The notes under the pieces are model-generated. The model was not told the DNA's origin, did not search any database, and worked only from the letters and a program-made list of their open reading frames with translations. From Branchiostoma floridae (lineage: Eukaryota; Chordata; Leptocardii; Amphioxiformes; Branchiostomatidae): a DNA stretch of 64,000 nt. Positions 25,401 to 35,053 of this stretch are shown here, piece by piece. Numbering within the stretch: position 1 is the stretch's first letter; each line of letters opens with the position of its first letter. The stretch is from NCBI RefSeq assembly GCF_000003815.2, contig NC_049992.1, positions 6,081,918-6,145,917 of the forward strand. The letters are read 5' to 3'. A program made the position numbers and the translations under genes.

Positions 25401-28400
25401 CTGTGTTACACAATACCTCGCTGTCAGGGGCTGATACACCTTTCTCACATGCTGGCCATGATGATCTAACATGAGTTCAATTAAGGCAAACAAAAGGGAT
25501 ACAGAATTCTGTGGCCAAGGGGCTGTCAAATTTTGATAGGCACAGTCCTATAAACTAAAAGATATGGGAAGAATTTTAACATAATGTTAACCCTTAAACT
25601 GCCAGAGTTTCAGCACAATAAAATGCTATTAGTGCCAGGGTTGGCCGCTGACCCTAGAAAAGAGACACCCGAAAAAGGCCGAAGTCCCTAAATTCCGGGG
25701 TTCGTGCGCTACACGCGCGCAAAGCTGCTACTTCTGGGGAATACGCTATCCCGGTTATAACCAGGCATGGCACACAGGGATGTATATGTGTGCCGGATAT
25801 ATCCGAGTTTGGCAGTTTAAGGTGAACATATGGAAAGCTTGATTGATTATGTGGATTATACAGGCGACGTGTCGGAGACTGTGCGGAAGTTTTTTGAGGA
25901 GAGCGAACGTTGCCTGCCGGCCAAGAAGAGCAAACTGACCATCCAGGAAGTGGACGAGAGTCTGGAGATCCTCGCTCAGATGACCAAGGAGGACGACCAG
26001 ATGAGGGAGCTCAACAAGATTGCAAAGAAGTGAGTTTGCAAAACTTTTTGTGATGTTCGTAAGGGATGTCCCTGTAGCTCAACTGGTAGCAGCCTCACAA
26101 TTGAGCTCCTGGTTTCAACTATATTTTGTAACTGGGAGACCAAGTTACTAATTATGGATGTATGACGTGGTCCGCGTCATACTCGAGAATCGTTAGCAAG
26201 AACACGTGACTGACACCGCAAGAACACGTGACTGACATCGCGAGAACACGTGACTGACATTGCGAGAACACGTGACTGACATTGCGAGAACACGTGACTG
26301 ACATCGCGAGCGTGGCAACGAGAAGCTCAGATCTTGACACAACTGAGAGCATTTTGATTGGGGCTGCACCTACCTTTCGTAAGGGATGTTATATGGAAAT
26401 CCAGATGATGTCATCCATTATAATGTACATTTTGATATGTAAACAGTATGGTTTAACTAGCTACTCTACTTTTTACAGATGCACAGCCAATGATCTAAAG
26501 GTGGTTGTTCGTCTGATCAAACACGATCTCCGAATCAACGCGGGAGCCAAGCACATCCTGGAGGGACTGGACCCCAACGCCTACCCAGCATTCCAAGCTT
26601 CCCGTAACCTAGCGGACGTGGTAGAGAGGGTCGTTGCCAACGGTTGCGCGCCCGGGATGAAAAAGTCGCTCAGCATCAAGGCTAACCTGATGACACCAGT
26701 GCTGCCAATGCTGGTATGGTCTCCTGTATTTTTCTGACTGTTAATTTAAACTTCCGGTGCAATGGCCGAGTGGGTAGAGTGTTCGCCTTGCTTTCGGTAG
26801 GTCATGAGTTCGATCCCCGGCCGAGTCATACCAAAGACTTTAAAATGGTACATGCTGCTTTCTCTGCTTAGCACTCAGCACTAATGAGGAAGAGTATGGA
26901 AGTTAAACACACATCACTACCAGCGGACCAGCCCCCTGCTGTAGTGGCTTGCACATGTGTGGCCCAAGGGCTACAGAAATGGAGATGGGCGCCACACCTA
27001 CGCATTTGTTACTAATGTACGGGCAACTTTTTTTTTTAATTTAAACTTATTACTGTCTTCGTTTTAAAGTCCTTCCCACACCAAAGGGTGCATCGGGCAG
27101 TGCCCATCTCTGTTTCTGTACCCCTGGGCCACACAGTTTTGTGCAATCACTACAGCAGGAGGCTAGTTCAAGTTGGTAGTGGTCTGTATGCTCTAGAAAA
27201 ACCCCTGTAGTGTATTCTATTATATAAGTTTCTTACAATATTGATAAACAGTTGTTTGTGTCTACAGGCTGAGGCATGTAAGCCTGTGGAGATGGCCATG
27301 AGGAAGTGTCCTACCGGGATGTACAGAATATACTGTATCAACTTTCTCGCAATTTGAACTACACTGGTTACGAGTGAGATAGCAGATTTGGACACGATTT
27401 TTTGATTATTGCTGTTTGTGTGTGCAGGCTGAGGCATGTAAGTCCGTGGAGATGGCCATGAGAAAGTGTCCTAACGGGATGTACGCAGAGATAAAGTACG
27501 ACGGGGAGAGGGTGCAGGTCCACAAGCAGGGCAACAAGTTCGAGTACTTCAGCCGCAGTCTCAAACCTGTGCTGCCTCACAAGGTGGGTTGTTATAAGCC
27601 AGTCTACAGTTTCCGGGCAGACACCACACACAGTCAGACCTGTCCATAGGAAAGCATGTTAAAATAATGTAAAATGCATTTAAGTTCGCGGAGATTTAAT
27701 TTTGCGGTAGCGGGAAAATGGACTCTTCACAGTGGATTTAATTTTGCGGTAGCACCATACACTGTAGTCTCTTACTGTTATGAAAAAAATTTTGCGGTGG
27801 TTTTAAATTCGCTGTGAAGCGGCCGCCGCGAAAACCGCGAACATTAATCCACCGCGAAAGTTTCTGCATTAACAGTACACTAAAAAAAGGCTTCAGATAA
27901 GTACTAACCCCAATTTCAATCTTAAAGATTCTTCTCCAACAGAAAGTCTCAAGGGTCTCCTTTATAGAAATTGAAAGAAAACAGGGTGACAACGAGCTCA
28001 TAATGTTTTTTTAGATATAAATTTCAAGGCTGACGTTATATTTTTTCCGACCGTAGGTTGCCCACTTTAAGGACTACATCCCGAAGGCGTTCCCCCACGG
28101 CAGTAACATGATACTGGACAGCGAGGTCCTATTGGTCGACACAAACACGGGCAACCCGCTGCCCTTTGGAACCCTGGGAATCCACAAGAAGCAGCAGTTC
28201 AGCGACGCACAAGTCGCCCTGTTCGTGTTCGACTGTATCTACTTCAATGGGGAAACCCTTATGGACAGGTTTGTCTTAGTCTCCATGCAGACCCTACAGT
28301 GCCTTAGAGATAGTATCAAAGTTGGCAAAGGAATGTAGCCAGCCAAAGAGAGATAGCTGGCCCAAAGGAGTCAAACGGGCACCGTATTCCTTTACCAGCT

Positions 28401-31400
28401 TTGATACTATCTCTAAGACACCGTAGGGTCTGCTTGGAGAGAATATTCTTAAACAACAAAGCACCTTCAAAAATGCCTTGTGATTTGAGCCTTTGATATC
28501 AGAGCACTGCTCAAAACATTTTTGCAGTAAAAATTACAATACGACCTTTTGAACAATGTTTTAAGAAAATCAATAATATGTTTATTGTCTTTTCGTCACA
28601 GGCCAATTTCTGAAAGGAGAAAATTCCTGGAGGACAACATGACAGTGATCCCCAACAGGGTGGTGTTGTCGGAGTACAGATACATCACAGAGCCTGGCGA
28701 CCTGTCGGACATGATCGGCCGGGTGATCCGCGACGGGCTCGAGGGTCTCGTGCTGAAGGACACCAAGAGCATCTACGAGCCCGGCAAACGACATTGGCTC
28801 AAGGTCAAAAAGGACTACCTAGAGCAGGGCGCCATGGCGGACACGGCAGACTTGGTGGTGCTGGGCGCATTCTACGGAACGGGGAACAAGGGTGGGCTCA
28901 AGTCGGTTTTCCTGATGGGGGTGTACGATCCGGACTCCGACAAGTGGTGCACGGTGACCAAATGTGGGAACGGACACGACGACAACACGATCGCAAAGCT
29001 CAACAAAGAACTTGACATGGTCAAGATCAGTAAAGACGTGTCCAAAGTGCCGAAGTGGCTCAAGATCACAAAGAACCTGGTACCGGACTTCGTGTGCGCC
29101 GACCCGAAGAAAGCGCCGGTTTGGGAGATCACGGGAGCGGAGTTTAGCAAGTCAGAGGCGCACACGGCTGACGGGATATCCATCCGCTTCCCACGGGTCA
29201 CCAAGATTCGCGATGACAAGGACTGGAAGTCGGCCACGAATCTAAAGCAACTTAAGGTAAGATTCTGATTCAATCTGCTTTTAGCTGAAGGACAGGCGTC
29301 AATACATTTAAGACATTTGAAAACAACGCTAGCTTTATGTACTCAATGTCATGTATAGGGATAGCTACAAGGGGCGTGCAATAAGTAATGCCCCTGACCC
29401 ACTTCTAGTTGTCTGATCTAGATGAAGTTTTGTATGTGTAATGATTCATATCTCTATGGGTTATGTTGCAAAAAATAGCTCTGAACTAATTGCGGTTTCT
29501 GATTTACTGGTGTTTGAACTGAGTCAGGTGTGAGATGGACCAGGTGTGAAATGGAGCCAGTTGAGTGTCGCGCAGTGATCCAGTTTTTGTATTTGAAAGG
29601 ACGCACACCAAAGGAGACTTTTGATGAAATGAAAAAAACTTATGGTGATGATGCCCCATCATATGACCTTGTAAAACGCTGGCATCCTGAATTCAAACAT
29701 CCTGAATTCAAAGTCGGCCCTCTTCTGCCAGTAATGAGGCATCTGTTGGACGACCAACCTGGGTTGTCCTACAAAAACGGTTTCCAGAGCTGCATCAAAC
29801 TATGGGAGAAATGCATAACTCTGGGTGGTTCCTATGAAGGGAAAGACTAATAACTGTGCCAAGTTTCATTAATATCCTGCTATGAGAAATGGGTCAGGGG
29901 CATTACTTATTGACCGCCCCTCGTATACAGATAGAAATACATAATGGAATAGAATACACTTTTATGTCAAGTATGGTGGCAACTTGTTTGTTAGAAATTG
30001 TACTTGGTCTATAGCATAAGCATCTAGCAGTGGTTCCACTAATGCCTTTAGGCGTATACAATGTACTAGTATACTCAAGTCATATTTTGTTGCTTTAACA
30101 AGTCTGTTTTTCCAGCATCTTTTCAAGACATCCAAGGAGACCTCTGACATCCCCGACCTCCTGAAGGGGAAGGGCAAGTCACCACGGAAACCTATCAAGG
30201 TCAAAGTGGAGGATGATGATGATGATGATGATGACAGCAATGGTGGTGCCTCCAGCAATGGGGCCACACCGATCAAGGGCATGAAAAGAAAGGCTGAAGA
30301 AGAAAGTCCCAGAACACCGAAAAAGGTTGGTACAAGTATTATAACTACACTAAACCTGTTAGCTTTGCACTCTACGATGAAACTATTGGTCCAGTTATAA
30401 GTGTTGTCTGTTTCATTGAATGTTCAGTCGAAGCCCAAGGACTAGATGTCTTGCTAGCCCGGGGAATCAAACCTGTGACCTCATGTGTCAACTACTAAGT
30501 AACGTAGCCAATCGGACTCTATAAGTAATTCTAGTTAAACTTGAAGTTAAGACTGAGTGCTGTTTCCTTATGTTTCAGTCCAAGCCCATGTGAAGGTATG
30601 GCGCAGCCTGCTACCACACTAAGAGTAAACTTAAAGTTAATAGTGATCCTTGTTTCCTTATGTTTCAGTCCAAGCCGATGTGTAGGTACGGAGCAGCCTG
30701 CTACCAGACTAAGAGCAAAGTTAAAGTTAAGACTGATTGCTGTTTCCTTATGTTTCAGTCCAAGCCCACATGTAGGTACGGCGCAGCCTGCTACCAGACT
30801 GGCAAGGAACACCTGGACAAGTTTGACCATCCCACCAGGAAGTCGCCAAAAAAGACGAACAGCGCTGCTAAGGTTCGCTACTCACATGCACATCGCCCCT
30901 CACGGCGCTATTCACGCCGCTAAAGTTTCAACTCAAAATCGCCTTCTAATACTATTTGATGACGTATTTTCTGTGACTTTCATGATCAAGGTAACCATTT
31001 ACATGGTATTGCTTGATTCCATTGCATATGCACTACAGCTTTCCACTTAATGGTGCATATGAGTACAAATGTACATCAAAATGCAGTACAATACTGTAAC
31101 AACATCTTTGTGTTGTCTCAGAAATGGTAAGACGATAATTACAGAAAACCAAGGAATAGCTTACCTAGCCCACAGTTACATGTAACTTGCAGCAAAGACA
31201 TTGTTGCCTGTCACATTACAGCAGACTTGGGTTGAAGATTTAAATTTCCTGATATATAACAAATGTTACATTTTTTAACCCAAATTTGTAGTTTAAAGGA
31301 ACATTGACTACCTTCAAGTTGTCATGTATCTACATGTATCCCAATGTTAGCTTGCTGTGTTCAGAAATATTGTTACCAGTCAGTTTGCAGTTAGACATAG

Positions 31401-33363
31401 ACTAAAGACTTACACTGACAATTGTTACTGTTGCATTACTGTGGCTAATATTTGTGCCCCTACATTTAATTTGCTGTAGGTTTTTGCAAACAAATAAAGA
31501 AGATCAGAGAACAGAGATAGGGAAGCTCCTGTGATGTCATCTTTAGAATAGCCAGGTTTTAAAGTACATTCAATTTGGTTGAATAGCTGCTACTTTATCA
31601 GATACAGATTGAAGAAGAAGTTAGTACATGTACCAGAATTGGTAGAAAAAAAATCATCATTTGATGCCTGTATGAGTGTATTACAAAGTAATCAGGATTC
31701 AAAATTTCCTACATACAATGTACAATTTGCAGACGGATTTTAATGTTGGGGGAAATATCATTAGAACTTTTGATTTTGCATGCTGAAGAAAAACTTCAGG
31801 TTCGGTGTCATGAATGATGAATTAGCCATGTAGTGGCATTATACGTGAAGCTGACAGTACAATGTACAAATGTATGTATCTGAGGGTTGTAGTACACTGA
31901 CTAAGTTGTAATCTCTTAATATTGAAACACAGTTAAATGAGACCGTAAGCAAACTGTATATGTTTGTCTATTGGTTTGGCTGTTCAGCAGTCACACTCAC
32001 AGGCTATGGCCTGCCTATGCCTATAACAAGGTTCTTATTTGTTACAATGTAGATACTGTGTATATGAAAAGGCTTCTTTTAGGAAGGGAAAGAACAGTAG
32101 GCCATTTATTTGCAGAAGGTTTTCGCAGTATACCACCATGATAATGATACAAGACAGTACAAAACTCCTCTAATACATCAAGAATTGGCCCTTTAATTAC
32201 TAATAGGTAACCTTAGACAGTTTGTGATGTTAGATAAAGGTAAGATATGAAGGACTAGCATGTCAGTCAACTGAAAAAGGTCACGGCTTTAAATGCCTCT
32301 TAAAACACAGTAGTTGGAGATACAGGTACAGACATTAACAAAACCAATACTTCTGCCTAATGCATTTTGATGTCCTTTCAGAGTGTCCTTCCTGATGTTT
32401 TCTGTGGCATCAAACTGTTCCTGCCTGACACAGTGGACAACTATGCCCTGCTCAGGAGGTACTTTGTCGCGTACGATGGTGACATTGTGCAAGACTACGC
32501 CATGTCACAGGCCACACATGTGGTAGAAGATCCCGACCAAAAGGTATTTTGTTTATTTGTTTGTTTGTTTGTATTGCATACCCTGTGAACTGCCACCCTG
32601 TGTAACAGTCAGTCATTTTCGTCGCAAATCAGTCTTGCTGAGGCGGGCCTAGCCTGGTTACCAAACCCCAGCCCGATTACCAATACCTGATTCGCTGCTG
32701 TGATAGCCTGCTGACCAACTGTGGTGTGTTGTAGCTGGCTACCTGTGGTGTGAGTGGTCATCAATCATAGGTTCTCCTCCCTCTGATCAAGGGCCTTTGA
32801 GAACCTTTCTACAGCCATACTGCCAGACCCCAACACTAAAGATATTTTTGAGGTTGGGGTATGGTATCCAGACTAAGGCGGGCCGTCATTGTTCTCCACA
32901 CTTCTTTGTCAACTGCTGTCTGTTGCACCCCCTCCCAGGTGCATCCCATTTTAATTGTGTTCACACTCAGAAAAGCAAGTGGATTAAACATTTACCCAGA
33001 TCTTTTTTGCAAGCCGATTGAAAAAATTTGCATTCAAAGAACATCAATTTGATAGAAATTCAAACAAAGGAACTTGCGACGGCGGGCGTGGAGTGCGTTC
33101 TATTTAATCGAAAGAAGGTTGACTGTGATACAGAAAATTAATACCTGGTCCGGAACCCCTGTATCAAATGTTATCACGACCCAGGTATGATGTAAAGATA
33201 CAGAATGATAGAATAGGGTGGATATCAGGCAAGTACCCTTCAGAAATGTATTAATCATTTTTTTGTGTCTCCACAGAACATGAATGGTAAGACGGATGCC
33301 CAGCTTGTGACAGTAGACTGGTTGTGGCAGTGCATCAAGAGGAAACAGCTTGTTCCAGTGTGA
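22409..33363 (+). CDS. LIG3: DNA ligase III with mitochondrial leader, PARP-type zinc finger, PBZ finger and BRCT (14 coding exons, 998 aa)
   Basis: ATP-dependent ligase sealing nicks in base-excision and single-strand-break repair with XRCC1, and essential for mitochondrial DNA (family knowledge). Coding exons: 22409-22662, 23272-23543, 24304-24420, 24791-24994, 25242-25394, 25864-26029, 26479-26713, 27428-27583, 28057-28268, 28602-29256, 30116-30325, 30759-30872, 32382-32543, 33277-33363 (2997 nt, all phases consistent). Residues 1-80 form an Arg/Ser-rich mitochondrial leader; Met81 (22649) is the likely nuclear start. The PARP-type finger spans about 86-145 (FCVEYAK, CKKC, WYHVAC). The DNA-binding domain follows, then the adenylation domain with motif I KYDGER (active-site Lys490), FVFDCIYFNG, EGLVLKD and HWLKVKKDY, then the OB fold. 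A linker with an eight-Asp run precedes a PBZ finger at 879-903 (Cys883, Cys889, His896, His902), then a BRCT domain to 998. Human LIG3 is 1009 aa and has no PBZ there. Very high confidence in identity. Confidence 0.97.
22649..22651 (+). other. internal (nuclear) start codon of LIG3
   Basis: In-frame ATG giving MSEQ, then by splicing RFCVEYA. Human nuclear LIG3 begins MAEQRFCVDYA at the equivalent place. Starting here removes the 80-residue leader and leaves a 918-aa protein, close to the 922-aa human nuclear form. Confidence 0.75.
23735..23880 (-). mobile_element. SINE-like fragment, reverse (LIG3 intron 2)
   Basis: CTCCCCAACCAAAGTCAGGTACTACCCATTT and a degenerate TTTCTCCCAAGGACAA are the reverse complement of the shared SINE body order. 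Partial and diverged. Confidence 0.5.
26066..26150 (+). mobile_element. second tRNA-derived SINE family, head only (LIG3 intron 6)
   Basis: GATGTCCCTGTAGCTCAACT, GGTAGCAGCCTCACAATTGA, GCTCCTGGTTTCAACTA. About 85% like the copy at 19690-19883 by eye; it ends shortly before the 22-bp repeat array. Confidence 0.65.
26196..26312. repeat. 22-bp tandem repeat, five units, one CACGTG per unit (LIG3 intron 6)
   Basis: CACGTG occurs at 26203, 26225, 26247, 26269 and 26291, an exact 22-bp period. Units differ at only one to three bases, so the array is young. Confidence 0.95.
26754..27035 (+). mobile_element. tRNA-derived SINE (LIG3 intron 7)
   Basis: The head has a pol III A-box-like stretch (TGGCCGAGTGGGTAGAG) and a B-box (GAGTTCGATCCCC) about 35 bases apart, then a tail ending GGAGATGGGCGCC and a T-rich run. 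It is not a functional tRNA: the cloverleaf ends do not pair well and a long non-tRNA body follows. Confidence 0.75.
27062..27178 (-). mobile_element. inverted 3' fragment of the same SINE family
   Basis: The reverse complement contains TGTGTGGCCCAGGGGTACAG and GAGATGGGCA, matching the body of the SINE at 26754-27035. It sits head-on next to that copy, just upstream of the duplicated exon 8. Confidence 0.65.
27268..27326 (+). pseudogene. partial duplicate of LIG3 exon 8 with its splice acceptor
   Basis: An acceptor (TTTGTGTCTACAG) followed by about 57 bases nearly identical to the start of exon 8 (27428), encoding AEACKPVEMAMRKCPTGMY. Similarity stops just before the codons for the catalytic KYDG motif. 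The shift between copies is 160 bp. If spliced in, the frame runs into a stop soon after, so it can only make a truncated, inactive ligase. Confidence 0.85.
27667..27877. mobile_element. MITE, family B (LIG3 intron 8)
   Basis: Palindrome-like element with motifs ATGCATTTAAGTTCGCGG, TTTCGCGG-type repeats and CCACCGCGAAAGTTTCTGCA. Two close relatives lie at 54222-54434 and 54777-54982 in SF3B4 intron 8. Confidence 0.8.
28276..28440. mobile_element. hairpin-forming MITE (LIG3 intron 9)
   Basis: Long inverted repeat: the left arm contains CAGACCCTACAGTG and TTAGAGATAGTATCAAAG, the right arm CTTTGATACTATCTCTAAG and GTAGGGTCTG. Arms are about 55 bases around a loop of about 55. It starts only a few bases after the exon 9 donor. 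Confidence 0.85.
29368..29923 (+). mobile_element. internally deleted mariner-type transposon (LIG3 intron 10)
   Basis: Inverted ends of about 33 bases (left CAAGGGGCGTGCAATAAGTA, right end the near-perfect complement) flanked by TA on both sides, the mariner target duplication. Inside, from 29552, is a frame with the N-terminal helix-turn-helix of mariner transposases (RAVIQFLYLKGRTPKE, SYDLVKRW). It jumps straight to the usual C-terminal end (KLWEKCITLGGSY); the catalytic DDD/E core is missing. Non-autonomous. Confidence 0.88.
30536..30805 (+). repeat. 90-bp tandem triplication of the PBZ exon acceptor and first half
   Basis: TGTTTCAG followed by TCCAAGCC recurs with the exon starting at 30579, 30669 and 30759, exactly 90 bp apart. 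Each unit holds an intronic pyrimidine tract, the acceptor and the codons for the first half of the PBZ finger. Only the third unit continues into the full finger. Copy 1 has an in-frame TGA in place of the first zinc Cys; copy 2 is open and in frame with copy 3. Confidence 0.93.
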
Positions 33364-33409
33364 CCAACTAGTTCGACAAGATTTAGCTTTTTGCCAACCC
33401 TTTGCAATA

Positions 33410-33799
33410 CAGTCAAACCTGTCTATAGCGGCCACTCAAGGAACTGGAGAAATGTGGCCGCTTAATATAGACAGGTGGCCACTATAGAGAAAATGCTGAT
33501 CAATTGGCCACGAGCAATAAGTTACACATGATTTTGGTACCCACTGATCTTTCTTACCAAGTAACATTGTCAAGATCATCAAAAAATTAAACCGACCCTG
33601 CCAAAGTCAAATGTACCAAAAATGATTGATATTGCCATGTGGAATGTTGGTAAATTTGCACTCTAATGGCCGCTATGTGCTATTTCTTTTTAATGCTTAC
33701 TAAATAGGTCAATGGAAAAAATTGAAGGGACTGACAAAAAGTTACCGCAATGGCCAGGTGGCCACTATGCAAAGGTGGCCGCTAATACAGGTTTGACAG
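33410..33799. mobile_element. MITE with CAGTCAAACCTG ends (LIG3 3' UTR)
   Basis: Ends are CAGTCAAACCTGTCTATAGC and the complement of GGCCGCTAATACAGGTTTGA, with TA on each side, a Tc1/mariner-type pattern. GTGGCCAC/GTGGCCGC words recur inside. It begins 47 bases after the LIG3 stop, so it probably lies in the transcript. Confidence 0.8.
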
Positions 33800-33878
33800 T
33801 ACTTGAACACCTTGTAACATACCCTACACTGTCCTGGAATAGGGCTATATAAATTGAAGTAAGTTACAGATGTTGAAT

Positions 33879-33884
33879 AATAAA
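33879..33884 (+). terminator. candidate LIG3 polyadenylation signal
   Basis: AATAAA 515 bases downstream of the LIG3 stop. A second AATAAA at 34493 is equally possible; both lie before the converging Kelch gene. Confidence 0.35.
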
Positions 33885-35053
33885 AGTACAGTACTGGTAG
33901 GCAGAATTAGATGTAATGTTACATAACGTTACATTGTATAGGAATGGAGTTTTGCAAGATGTAACAGACTTGTGTTATACCTGATACATTGTACATGTAT
34001 TTGATGTTTGAAATCTACACACATTTGTAGTCTTGCATTTCCATTTAAAGCATCTTGAAATATTTCTACCCTATTGTAGACATGACTTGAAACAAGCATG
34101 TGACTAACGTAATACCTAGGATGCAACCTTATGAAAATTATGTACATTGTGTATATACATGCACTGCTACTGATAGCTAAAGTTTCAACCATTGTGACGA
34201 CTTTGGGGTACAAGATGACAGAATTAGACATTTTCTAAATGTGTCATTGAATTCTTTTAATCATGAAATTAGAAATCTGTAGATATTAACTGTTGAAAAT
34301 ATTGCTGGATTTCAATTTTGAATTATGATGATACTTGTGAGAAAATTAGATAGACCACATTTTTGGTTTATTTATGATAATCTAAGTGTGATATTACACG
34401 AGTCAGATATGCCTGTGGTGTGAAAATTTAGAGTAATTGTAGAGGTAGTAATGATAGAATATTGTTTGGGTACTAGATGTGGAATAAAACTCAATATCAC
34501 ACTAACCCTGAAAATATGGTTAATCCTTTCATCGCACACACTCACTATTCGATTAACAGTCTATTGTTCCCTGTCAGGTGAGGTCGCACATAGATTCTGA
34601 ATTAGGGGTGGGTACCGGAACAGTGCTCCAGTACAAAACAGGTTTTTCTTGTTGGACTGGTCCAGATAAACTGGACCTGAAAAAATCAGTGTAATATTGT
34701 TGGGCTGATTCGAAAATGAACAGATTATACCGGCAGATGTTCACGTGTTTTGGGGCTTACAGGTCCAAGAAAATAACATGAGCGAAGTAGAAGAGAGTTC
34801 ATAGTGATTGGTACCAAGTTTCTACAGTCAAATTTGGCCGAAAACAGAAGCAGTTATTATTTATTAGTGTTGTTTATATGAAAATATGATTCTAAAACGC
34901 CAATGGACGTCGGATACAAGCAGAGGGAGACGAAAAGCCATTATAAATCCTAAAGTTCTTTCAAAATTAATGAAGTCCATTTTCCCGCCCAGCTACATGT
35001 AACTTATTTATCAATCGATCAATAAGTCTAAGTCCTAATCCGACCCCTCTCAC
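33885..35053. other. convergent intergenic, LIG3 and Kelch gene
   Basis: A/T-rich, no exon seen. 34590-34700 shares TGGGTACCGG, GGTTTTTCTTGTTGGAC and TGGTCCAGA words with 42030-42440 (SF3B4 intron 1), another dispersed repeat. TTTATT at 34860 (AATAAA on minus) may end the Kelch transcript. Confidence 0.5.

Noticed and set aside
26066-26140. tRNA gene
   Set aside because: The same head occurs at 19797-19883 and is followed by SINE-like sequence; the cloverleaf is incomplete.
26754-26830. tRNA gene
   Set aside because: Good A and B boxes, but a long shared body and a second, inverted tail copy nearby show it is a SINE.
28872-29273. 133-codon minus-strand frame
   Set aside because: Antisense of the conserved LIG3 catalytic exon.
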